The notes beneath the pieces were generated by a model that worked only from the letters and a program-made list of their open reading frames with translations, made no database searches and was not told the DNA's origin. From positions 62,001 through 126,000 of the forward strand of contig CAVZGO010000004.1 of NCBI GenBank assembly GCA_963774935.1: a DNA stretch of 64,000 bases. Reading direction: 5' to 3'. A program made the position numbers and the translations under genes. Positions 9,455 to 17,819 of the stretch are shown piece by piece (the stretch's first letter is position 1; every line of letters starts with the position of its first letter). The stretch is from CAVZGO01 sp963774935. Lineage in GTDB: Bacteria; Chloroflexota; Anaerolineae; Anaerolineales; UBA4823.

Positions 9455-9612
9455 TCTGGCAATTGGCAAAGAAGTTTGTAAACCAAGCCTGTGATTAGAT
9501 TTTAGTTATTAAAAGTTGGTTAGCGTTGTGAAAATCATATATGCAAGCAGGGGGTGGTCGTTTGACCGGACGAATAATGGAAATAGTAGTTACATCCAAT
9601 TGAGATCAGTTC

Positions 9613-9654
9613 GATGCCCTTTCCAGGTAGTAAAACGGTCGGGGCGTCTTTTTT
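9613..9654 (+). terminator. Candidate leader terminator/attenuator before rnj
   Basis: GATGCCC (9613-9619) can pair with GGGCGTC (9642-9648, one wobble) and is followed directly by six T (9649-9654). It sits inside the predicted rnj leader, 27 bases before the start codon, so it would cut transcripts short unless another fold prevents it. A second small hairpin, GGTC-gttt-GACC, lies at 9556-9567. I do not recognise a known riboswitch class. Confidence 0.5.
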
Positions 9655-9681
9655 AAATTTAATATATAGAAGGTTATTAGA

Positions 9682-11321
9682 ATGAGTAAGCAAATATTAC
9701 GTATTATTCCCCTGGGGGGCTTAGGGGAAGTTGGAAAAAACATGATGGTCTACGAATACCAGAAGAATATTCTGGTTGTAGATGCCGGGTTAATGTTCCC
9801 GGATAATGATATGCTGGGGATTGATTACATCATACCCGATTTTCAGTATCTCATTGACAAACGAGACTGGGTACGGGGAATTATCATCACCCATGGACAT
9901 GAAGATCATACCGGCGCGATCCATCATCTGCTGGAACAGATCAACGCGCCGATTTACGCAACACCATTAACCCGCGGTCTGCTGGAGGTAAAACTTACTC
10001 GTGGGGGGTTGTTAAGTAAGGTTCAATTAAATACCGTACAGGCGGGCGAAAAAATTCAGATTGGTCCGTTCTCGGTAGAATTCTTTCATGTGAGCCATTC
10101 TGTACCCGACGGGGTGGGTCTGGCGATTACTACGCCTGCTGGGTTGGTGGTCCATACCGGTGATTATAAGTTCGATCATACCCCAGTTGATAATTGGCCG
10201 ACTGACTATGCCAAGCTGGCAGAGCTCTCTGGCAGAAAAGTGCTGGCATTGTTATCCGATTCGACAAATGCCAACCGCGCTGGTTGGACACCGTCAGAAC
10301 GGGTCATTGAGCCAGCTTTTGATGAGGTATTCCGCAACGCACCTGGGCGGATCATCATTGCCAGTTTTGCTTCGTTAATCTCACGTATGCAGCAGGTTGG
10401 TAATACTGCTTTGAAGCACAAGCGGAAAATCGCATTTATCGGCATGAGCATGGTTGAAAATGCGAAGATCGCTCGAAAACTCGGCTACCTGATCTTGCCA
10501 GATGACTTAATTGTCAGCGCTGAACAAGCCTTGAAAATGCCTAGTCGAGAAGTCGTGCTAATGTGCACAGGCACGCAGGGCGAGCCCACTTCAATCTTAG
10601 GCAGATTGTCAACCGGCACCAACCGCCAGTTTGACCTGATCCCCGGCGATACAGTGGTGCTGTCTTCTCACCCGATTCCTGGAAACGAGGAGAGCGTTTA
10701 TCGCACGATCAACCGCCTCTTCAGACGTGGGGCGAATGTGATCTATGATGCCATTGCCCCTGTGCACGTTTCAGGTCATGCCAGTCAAGAAGAGATGAAG
10801 CTATTGATTAATCTGGTGCGACCGGAATACTTTATACCGATCCACGGTGAGCTGCACCAGCTACACCAGCACGCCAACATCGCTAGAAAACTAGGCATAT
10901 CAGATGATCATATTGCCGTAATTGAAAACGGTCAGGTGATTGAGTTTGTAGATGGTAAGATGCGCCTCGCTGAACGTTTACCAGGGGGTTACGTTTTTGT
11001 GGATGGCGGTGGTGTGGGCGATGTGGGTCCGGGTGTCGTCCGAGAGCGTGAGGCTTTAGCACGTGAGGGTTTTGTTTTGGTGCACCTGACAGTCGACCGG
11101 AATTCTTTACGTCCTTGCCGAGAGCCTGAAATCTTCTCGCGTGGTTTTATCGAGCCACGAAATGGTGAAGATTTTTCTGCCGCATTGCTACGGCTGGCTC
11201 ACGAAGCTACGTCGAATGGTAATCGAATATGCAGCAGGATCTTGAGCAAACGATTAAGTCTTATATCTACAACAAAACCAGACGACGTCCCATGGTGTTT
11301 GTCACCTTGACACGCGCCTGA
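9682..11321 (+). CDS. rnj: Ribonuclease J (frameshift near the C-terminus)
   Basis: A metallo-beta-lactamase/beta-CASP ribonuclease. LGGLGEVGKNM opens it, the zinc motif is HGHEDHTGAI (about residues 71-80), and further ligand motifs are HVSHSVPD, HTGDYKFD and the beta-CASP SGHASQEEMK and PVHGELHQL-like IPIHGELHQL. It performs 5'-to-3' exo and endonucleolytic RNA decay and rRNA maturation. The open frame as read ends at 11310 with an atypical tail; a one-base shift near 11225 restores the usual ending (YNKTRRRPMVFVTLTRA) with a stop at 11319-11321. ATG follows AGAAGGTTATTAGA. Terminator at 11386. Confidence 0.92.
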
Positions 11322-11337
11322 TTCAGGTTCTCTAATC

Positions 11338-11995
11338 TCATTCCCCCTGCCAGCCATATTGGCCGAGCAAGGGTACGAAAGCTACGGGCAGGATCGTCTC
11401 ATGATCGAGATCCTGCCCTTTTCTTTCCCATTTTTCAAGATACTGTCCGCCGCGGCTGCCCACCGGAATAATCAATCGTCCTCCATCCCCAAGCTGGTCC
11501 AGCAAAGCCTGTGGGAGGCGCGGGGCAGCTGCAGTGACAATGATTGCGTCATATGGAGCCTGCTCGAGAAAACCCAGGCTTCCATCGCCAACCTGTAGAC
11601 GTAACATTGTCGTATCCGAGCTGGATGAGAACCCGAGAAGCACGATCGGCTAGCTCTGGCAAGCGCTCGATTGTAATCACCTCTCGAGCCAGATAAGAGA
11701 GGATGGCAGCCTGATAGCCAGAGCCTGTACCCACTTCGAGGACTTTTTCACCCCCGCGGAGCTCAAGCTGCTCGGTCATAAAAGCTACAATGTAGGGTTG
11801 CGATATGGTCTGGTTATAACCGATGGGGAGGGGACAGTCGTTGTAGGCGTACGGGCGATAATCGGGCAGGACGAAGCAGTGACGCGGGGTAATGCGCATA
11901 GCTGCAAGAACGCGCGGGTCTTTGACATTTCGGCTGGCGATCTGATCCTGAACCATTGCCAGGCGTAATCTTTCAAAGTCCGCTTCGTCCTGCAA
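11338..11995 (-). CDS. pcm: Protein-L-isoaspartate O-methyltransferase (one frameshift)
   Basis: The N-terminal frame (start 11995) has MVQDQIASRNVKDPRVLAAM, the PIMT substrate motif LPIGYNQTISQPYIVAFMTE and the SAM-binding LEVGTGSGYQAAIL. It loses frame near 11600-11606. The other frame continues with VGDGSLGFLEQAPYDAIIVTAA and LLDQLGDGGRLIIPVG to the stop at 11338. Together they give a normal PIMT of about 215 residues, which repairs L-isoaspartyl residues in aged proteins. It follows the M42 peptidase gene by 16 bases, so the two are likely one operon of protein-maintenance enzymes. The distal part of the coding region also carries a plus-strand terminator. Confidence 0.88.
11386..11426 (+). 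terminator. rnj terminator lying inside the pcm coding sequence
   Basis: GGGCAGGATC (11386-11395) and GATCCTGCCC (11409-11418) form a perfect 10-bp stem with a 13-base loop, followed by TTTTCTTT on the plus strand. It is 65 bases past the corrected rnj stop, within the C-terminal coding part of the convergent pcm gene. Confidence 0.8.
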
Positions 11996-12011
11996 GGATT
12001 TCCTCCACAGC

Positions 12012-13058
12012 TCAACTCAATAAGTAGGCTGCCAGCCACCTGGATGTGGCGGTAAGCGCCTCAAGGTGAGTCCGTTCGTAGTTGTGCGAAGCGTCTACTC
12101 CCGGTCCGATCAGAGCGACGGCTACATCACCTCCTGCCCGCCAGAATGCTTCGCCATCGGAGCCGTAAAACGGATAAATGTCCACTTTATAAGGTACCTG
12201 GTGGAGGTCAGCTAATTTTCGCAGATCAGTGCTGAGCCGGTGGTGGTATGGTCCGCCCGAGTCTTTCACGCATATTGTTGCATGAAACTCATCGGAATTT
12301 TGTCCTTCACCGATGGCTGCCATATCTACGCTGAGCAGCTCGGTGACTTCTGCGGGAATTCCTGCCGCAGCGCCATGCCCGACTTCCTCGTAGTTGCTGA
12401 TATGCAGGTAGGTGGTTTGGGCGGGCTGCAGCCCGGAATCCTCGATGGCTTTCAAAGTAGCCAATATATTGGCGACACATGCCTTATCGTCTAGATGCCG
12501 GGAGCGCACAAACCCATTGGTCACCTCAACCCGAGGATCGAACGCGACAAAATCGCCAACTTCGATACCCAGTCCACGAGTCTCATCAGCGCTGGTAGTG
12601 CGTGCATCAAGCCGCACCTCTATATTGTCATCATCACGCTTTAGATCATTTACCTGGCTGCTATATACATGCGAAGAAGCCTTCGTAAGGAGAATTGAGC
12701 CACGGATTGCCGACCCATTCTGAGTGTAAATAGTACAGCCCTCACCTTCGACAGTGTTCCAGGCGAAGCCGCCTATTTTGCTTAATTTCAATCTCCCACT
12801 TGACTTGATTTCCTTAACCATTGCTCCCAAGGTATCGACATGTGCGGTCAATGCTCTCGGTGAATCATTGTTGAGACCTGGCCACCTGGCAACCAGAGCG
12901 CCTTTACGCGTTGTCGTAAGCTCCAATTGCGGGTAAGCCTGCAGGGCGATGCGGCAGTATTCAATTGCCTGCTGAGTGTAGCCAGTCGGGCTGGCAATAT
13001 TTAGCAGCCCGGTAAGAAAATTGATCAAGTACACGGTGTCAATGCTTGGAATATTCAT
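12012..13058 (-). CDS. M42-family metallo-aminopeptidase
   Basis: The 348-residue protein fits the M42 (glutamyl aminopeptidase/endoglucanase-M-like, tetrahedral TET) family. Metal ligands are visible in ALTAHVDTLG (His, Asp), RHLDDKACV (Asp), SNYEEVGHGAA (catalytic Glu and ligand Glu) and the C-terminal GVDASHNYERTH (His). It removes N-terminal residues from peptides in the cytoplasm. CTGGAGAAAATATG gives the start at 13058. It precedes pcm in the same direction. Confidence 0.88.
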   Translation of the reverse strand: MNIPSIDTVYLINFLTGLLNIASPTGYTQQAIEYCRIALQAYPQLELTTTRKGALVARWPGLNNDSPRALTAHVDTLGAMVKEIKSSGRLKLSKIGGFAWNTVEGEGCTIYTQNGSAIRGSILLTKASSHVYSSQVNDLKRDDDNIEVRLDARTTSADETRGLGIEVGDFVAFDPRVEVTNGFVRSRHLDDKACVANILATLKAIEDSGLQPAQTTYLHISNYEEVGHGAAAGIPAEVTELLSVDMAAIGEGQNSDEFHATICVKDSGGPYHHRLSTDLRKLADLHQVPYKVDIYPFYGSDGEAFWRAGGDVAVALIGPGVDASHNYERTHLEALTATSRWLAAYLLS

Positions 13059-13222
13059 ATTTTCTCCAGAATGAACAGATCATAACAGTAAGAGTCTAAA
13101 GTAAAACTTCTCCAACAATACTGACAATCCCAGGGTTTTCAGCCATTGATGAGCACGTGAGAAGTAAGGGTATGAATCGATTATACTCGTGAAAATCTAA
13201 CAAAAGACTCATCTTAGTTGGG

Positions 13223-13228
13223 TATAAT
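13223..13228 (+). promoter_or_regulatory. TATAAT box very close to the next start codon
   Basis: A perfect TATAAT ends 7 bases before the ATG at 13236, so transcription would start at or next to the first codon (a leaderless message). No convincing -35 box is seen 17 bases upstream, which keeps confidence low. The 177-base gap 13059-13235 holds nothing else I recognise. Confidence 0.45.
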
Positions 13229-13235
13229 GTGCCGC

Positions 13236-14396
13236 ATGGAAAATTCTAATTTTGATGACACAATTCCCACCACTCCGGTAGCTCAACCGGGGGGGAATCA
13301 CCTGATGTAAATCCTCCAGTGGATGCTCCGGAAACAGGAAATATTGAGGAGCCTGTTTCAGCAGCGCCCGAAAAGAAGAAACGTAGCGCCCTGGGGCAGA
13401 ATCACACTGCTGGGGATCCTCATTCTGGTCGCGGTATTCCTTCTGAGCGCGGGTGTTGGTTATGCATCTGGTATTAAGGATCGTAGAAATGCAGAGGTGA
13501 CTTTACGGTCTGCACAGGCGAATGAACAATTCACACTGGCTGAGCAGGATATCGCCAATCACCAGTACAACCGGGCACTGCAGCGGCTGGAGTATATCGC
13601 CAGTATCGATTCCAACTATCCTGGAATATTGGAAAAATTGGCTGAAGTTCAAACTATGCTCAGGGCGACAGCGACTCCACCACCCGCTTCAACGGCAGCC
13701 TCAACCCCAATCATTCCCCAAGACACAAGTGACCTGGATGCATTGTTTAATCAGGCAGCTCAGGCTCAGCTCAATGGTGATTGGACTGGAGCGATAGATA
13801 CGCTGCTGATTTTACGAAAAACTGATCCCAGTTATAATCCTGTTGCAATCGATGGTATTTTGTTCCTGGCTTTACGGAATCGCGGGATCGATAAAGCACT
13901 TAAACAGGCTGATTTGGAAGGTGGGATGTATGATTTAACCCTGGCTTCACGTTTTGGACCATTGGACAGTGAAGCTCTGGGCTATATGAATTGGGTATCT
14001 TTGTATTCCATTGGAGCGAGTTTCTGGGAGCTCGATTGGGAGAAGGTGGTGGAATACTTCACCGATGTGGCGAATGCGTTTCCGGGTTTGACAGATCGAT
14101 CAGGCATGTCTGCGCGTGAAAGATTGCGGCTCGGATTGATGAATCTTGGTATACAAATGATGAACCAGGGTGATGCGTGTGGTGCGATAACCATTTTGGA
14201 ATCTTCGCTGGCAATCGGTGTGGATGATGAGTCACAGCAGGCATATAACCAGGCTCAAGAAGCCTGTAATGCCGAGATACAACCCGAAATTCCTCCGGTT
14301 GAGGTGACCACAGAGCCTACGTCAGAAGTTATCGTGCCGCTGCCAACCGACCAACCGCCGATTGGCGAAACACCCTACCCATCGCCAAGCCCATGA
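13236..14396 (+). CDS. Membrane-anchored TPR-like protein (N-terminal frameshifts)
   Basis: The readable frame covers a hydrophobic anchor (ITLLGILILVAVFLLSAGVG) and helical repeats (LAEQDIANHQYNRALQRLEYI, FNQAAQAQLNGDWTGAIDTL). An acidic N-terminus starting MENSNFDDTIPTTP at 13236 joins it if one base is removed in a run of seven G (13291-13297) and one is added near 13393. The tail is PTEP/PTDQ-rich. A Cys pair (GDACGAI, EACNAE) flanks the last repeat as in the two TPR proteins at 4.5-7.2 kb, so this is a third family member. Its stop overlaps the next start (ATGA), so the CopD-like gene is co-translated. Role unknown. Confidence 0.7.
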
Positions 14397-14911
14397 GCGC
14401 TCCAGCCTGGGCGCTTTCCCTGGCATATTGGCTGCACATGCTGGCAACCATTGTATGGATCGGTGGTTTAGCCAGCATGTCGATTCTGGTGATCCCTGCT
14501 GCCCGTCGTGCATTGGATACTCGGCAATATGCGATGTTGCTCGGGGCTTTGCAGGCTCGGTTAGAACCGCTGGGCTGGTTTTCGATAATTCTCCTGGTGG
14601 GTACAGGAATGCTTCAGATGAGCGCCAGTCCCAATTACCAGGGATTCCTGGAAATTCAAAACCGTTGGGCGGCTGCTATTCTGTTGAAACATATATTATT
14701 CTTCTTAATGCTGGGCATTTCAGCCTACCTGACCTGGGGCTTGTTTCCTAAGCTGCGCCGTCTGGCGCTTCAGCAGGCACGCGGGCTGGAAAATCCAGCA
14801 GCTTCAGAAATCCAGAGTAAATTGCTCCGCCAGGAGAGTCGGCTGGTGTGGGCTAACCTCACCCTGGGAGTGCTTGTGCTCCTGCTAACGGCTATTGCGC
14901 GGGCTTCTTAA
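14393..14911 (+). CDS. CopD-like integral membrane protein
   Basis: A 172-residue protein with four predicted transmembrane helices (residues about 9-32, 58-77, 98-118 and 150-168). His and Trp residues sit in and near the membrane (AYWLHMLATIVWIGGLA), which resembles the CopD/DUF2269-type fold often linked to copper or haem. The metal link is only inferred from family likeness. It overlaps the upstream TPR-like gene by four bases and ends ten bases before the convergent phosphatase gene. Confidence 0.6.
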   Translation: MSAPAWALSLAYWLHMLATIVWIGGLASMSILVIPAARRALDTRQYAMLLGALQARLEPLGWFSIILLVGTGMLQMSASPNYQGFLEIQNRWAAAILLKHILFFLMLGISAYLTWGLFPKLRRLALQQARGLENPAASEIQSKLLRQESRLVWANLTLGVLVLLLTAIARAS

Positions 14912-14920
14912 GCAATGGTT

Positions 14921-15545
14921 TCAGAAATCCCACCCGGCAGCTGCCAGGTGGCTGGTATCGTTTAATCGCTCGAGGCTGTGTTCCCCCCAACGATTGATTC
15001 CTAATACACTTAAGCTGGCTGGCGCAGATTCGAAGTGGGTGGGTGATTCTACAGGGATTTCCAGCCACCAATCGATAATCACGTGCATTGTGGCAGCATG
15101 CGAGACGAGCACCAGGATTTCTTCTGGTGTGGTTGGAAGGCGCTCCATGAACTGGTAAATCCGTTGATAAAATTGGCGCCAGGATTCCGCGCCGGGATAT
15201 GGCTGCCAGTCCAAGGCGGGTTCCGAGAAGGGCAAAGCCAGAGTTCTGGCCTGGTCGTGTGTTTTTCCGGCTGCAATGCCGTTGTTCAGGTCGGTCAACT
15301 CGGGGAAAAATCTCCGGTGGAACTCCCAGCTCTTTGGAAATAATGTCTGCGGTTTCAATGGATCGTTTTAGGTTACTGGCGCCCAGTCTCACAGGCTGAC
15401 CTAGTAATAAACGTTTGAGCCGAAAAGCCAGCAGCTCCGATTGCTCAACGCCGCGCGCTGTCAGAGATGTGTCTGTCCACCCTCCGGTAATAGAACGCAC
15501 ATGGTGTTCGGCTTCTGCGTGGCGTACCAGGTAGATGGTATTCAT
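14921..15545 (-). CDS. Histidine phosphatase family protein (one frameshift)
   Basis: MNTIYLVRHAEAEHHVR holds the RHA/G motif with the phospho-accepting His, and ARGVEQSELLAFRLKRLL and LKRSIETADII are typical of the phosphoglycerate mutase-like branch. The frame breaks near a run of four G at 15302-15305 and continues as FPELTDLNNGIAAGKT to VSHAATMHVIIDWW, which supplies the second catalytic His. The corrected length is about 208 residues. The substrate cannot be told (small phosphorylated metabolite or phosphoprotein). It overlaps the end of the upstream MFS gene by four bases. Confidence 0.82.
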
Positions 15546-16792
15546 TCCAGTTTACGGATAAACGGCAGGCGAAACCATATGTAAATGGCTGAGATAGCAA
15601 GAATTATCGCATTGATGATGAGCGTTGCCGGTTCTCCAAACCTGTCAGCCAGTTGACCTGTTATTAATGCTCCTAAGGGCATCCCGCCAAAGAAGATCAG
15701 GGTGTATATGGACATCACGCGACCTCGCAACCGGTCTTCTACCTGAGTTTGAACCAGTGCGTTTGAAGTGTTTACCTGTACCATGAAACTCCAACCCGTG
15801 ATGATGATCACCACCAGGGATAGCGGAAGCCAGCGCGCCAGAGCAAACGCAACCAGAGTAAAAGGCATTAACATGTTGCCGGCAGTCCAAATCTTGCCGC
15901 GGATATTTAAATATCCAAGCGATGCAATCATCAGAGCTCCCACCAGAGCCCCGATCCCACGACCAGATAGCAACAAACCATAGGTGCGGGCGTCCCCGCC
16001 AAGAATATCTGTTGACCAAGCGGGAAGAAGAGTCATCAAACTCAATCCACATAAACTCAGAATTCCGATATTGATAATGAGTGTGCGAATGGTGGCGTTC
16101 TGATTAGCAAATGCCAAGCCTTCTTTTATTTGCGCTATGGCAGAACCACCGCCACGCTGGCGTTGGATGGCTGGCAATTTCATTAACAATAATGCGATGA
16201 TGATGGCGATAAAGCTTAGCCCGTTGATAGTGAAACACCACGCCGGGCCAAATGCTGCATAAGCCAGTCCTGCGGCAGCTGGACCAACCACTGTGGCGGA
16301 GTTAAACATGGTTGAATTTAATGCAATGGCATTGGTCAAATCTTTCCTGTCCACCAGCTCGGCGACAAAGGAAACACGGGATGGTGCATCGAATGCATTT
16401 GCCACTCCGAGCAAAAATGCCATAACGATTATCATCCAAGGTTGAACGGTATCTGAAAATACCAGTGCTGCCAAAGCGAAAGCGAGCAGCATCATCGAAG
16501 TTTGGGTAATTAACAATAAGTTTCGACGAGAGAAGCGGTCTGCAACGACCCCACCATACAGGGTGAACAACCAGGATGGTAGCCCACTTGCAAAGCCAAC
16601 ATATCCCAGGTAAGCCGGTGATTTGGTCAATTCATATACCAGATACGCCTGTGCAGTATTCTGCATCCATGTGCCAACGAGCGAGGTCAGCTGCCCAAAA
16701 AACCACAGGCGGTAATTTGGATACTGAAGAGCGGAGAATGTCTGACGTATGCTAATATGATTTGTTATCGATGTGGTGGATGATTTCATCAT
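15542..16792 (-). CDS. MFS exporter (MFS_3/EntS-like)
   Basis: A 416-residue, 12-helix major facilitator. QYPNYRLWFFGQLTSLVGTW at the start and GGVVADRFSRRNLLLITQ in loop 2-3 are typical of the EntS/MFS_3 drug- and siderophore-exporter branch. Helix 5 shows the drug-exporter-like LLGVANAFDAPSRVSFVAELV. The substrate is unknown. Translationally coupled to the histidine phosphatase downstream. Confidence 0.8.
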   Translation of the reverse strand: MMKSSTTSITNHISIRQTFSALQYPNYRLWFFGQLTSLVGTWMQNTAQAYLVYELTKSPAYLGYVGFASGLPSWLFTLYGGVVADRFSRRNLLLITQTSMMLLAFALAALVFSDTVQPWMIIVMAFLLGVANAFDAPSRVSFVAELVDRKDLTNAIALNSTMFNSATVVGPAAAGLAYAAFGPAWCFTINGLSFIAIIIALLLMKLPAIQRQRGGGSAIAQIKEGLAFANQNATIRTLIINIGILSLCGLSLMTLLPAWSTDILGGDARTYGLLLSGRGIGALVGALMIASLGYLNIRGKIWTAGNMLMPFTLVAFALARWLPLSLVVIIITGWSFMVQVNTSNALVQTQVEDRLRGRVMSIYTLIFFGGMPLGALITGQLADRFGEPATLIINAIILAISAIYIWFRLPFIRKLE

Positions 16793-16888
16793 GAGAGTTT
16801 ATCATTTATATACAACGGAGGGAGGATTGTCAAGGTAAATATTCCCCATAAAATTCTTGTATATTTTAATCGTCCAGGTCATAGTCAA

Positions 16889-16918
16889 TAGACCGCTTGA
16901 GAAAATTTATTATATAAT
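16889..16918 (+). promoter_or_regulatory. Candidate promoter of the phospho-signalling locus
   Basis: A perfect TATAAT (16913-16918) in an AT-rich stretch, with TAGACC (16889-16894) 18 bases upstream. It is the best promoter in the 457-base gap before the first FHA gene and would give a leader of about 340 bases. Confidence 0.5.
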
Positions 16919-17162
16919 CCAAAGTGCATGGATGTGAGTATTATTTGATGATCAAGGAGTTCTTCCTCTATCAAAATTACACTCCATATTCATCCTGACC
17001 GCTAACGATATCAGGGGATGATCTTAGCAGAGCATTCCCCATTCCCTCATTATTGATCCGGAGAATAATTTCGATAGAATAGATAAGAGAGCGCATCTGT
17101 TACTGGTGGTTTAACCGGGGTAAATCAATACCATCATTGGGGGTATTTGGTAGATCGTGATG

Positions 17163-17186
17163 CTGACAACGAGTTTCGTTTGTCAG
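17163..17186 (+). other. Hairpin in the long leader before the FHA gene
   Basis: CTGACAACGA (17163-17172) pairs with TCGTTTGTCAG (17176-17186) with one bulged T. A second weaker hairpin (AATACC/GGTATT) lies at about 17129-17151. No T-tract follows, so they are not terminators. The rest of 16793-17267 contains no open frame or RNA gene that I recognise. Confidence 0.4.
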
Positions 17187-17267
17187 TAGGGCGGAGCTTC
17201 GATAGAACATAATCAATGATCCGCGTGAATTCTGTAAAACTGAGCACCGATGGTTCAGGAGGTCTAT

Positions 17268-17804
17268 ATGAATGATGGATTCTTTAATTCGCTGATAAAT
17301 AATGATAAGCTCTTGCTTGGGCTTTTCATATTAGCAGCGATCTTGTTTCTAATTTCAGTGGTCTGGTTGATCATGGTGTTGCGAAAACCAGCTCAAACCC
17401 AGAAAGCACCAGCCACCACACCAACACGTACAGCGCAGCCGGTCAAGGCGGATGCGCCCCCAGCCCTGGCGGTAGTGAATAATCAACCATCTGCTGCGAC
17501 GCTGTTTCTGGTGGACTCGTCTAATCGGGGTTGGGGGTTAGATCCTCTTCCAGCGACAATTGGGCGAGATAGAAGTAATAAAATCGTTTTAAACGATCCG
17601 AAGGTATCTGCACTACATGCAACTATATATTTTGATAAATCCTTTAGTGCTGTTTGCATCGAAGATAATGCTTCCTTGAATGGTTTGTTTATCGATGAAT
17701 TTCCGACGCAGAAGAATTTACTTTACGATAACATGAAAATTCGCCTCGGTGAGACAATATTTACTTTCCAAAACAAAGGATTTGTTCCACCCAGTAATAG
17801 CTAG
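17268..17804 (+). CDS. Membrane-anchored FHA-domain protein
   Basis: The start at 17268 is chosen because AGGAGGT ends five bases before it; an in-frame ATG at 17250 lacks such a site. The protein (178 residues) has one helix (LLLGLFILAAILFLISVVWLI), a Thr/Pro-rich linker and a C-terminal FHA domain with intact phosphothreonine-binding residues: IGRDRSNKI, SALHATI and SLNGLF. FHA domains bind phosphothreonine peptides, so this is a reader of Ser/Thr kinase output held at the inner face of the membrane. First gene of the 25-gene run; the PP2C gene follows after 15 bases. Confidence 0.88.
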   Translation: MNDGFFNSLINNDKLLLGLFILAAILFLISVVWLIMVLRKPAQTQKAPATTPTRTAQPVKADAPPALAVVNNQPSAATLFLVDSSNRGWGLDPLPATIGRDRSNKIVLNDPKVSALHATIYFDKSFSAVCIEDNASLNGLFIDEFPTQKNLLYDNMKIRLGETIFTFQNKGFVPPSNS

Positions 17805-17819
17805 TACCAGGAGTAGGCT

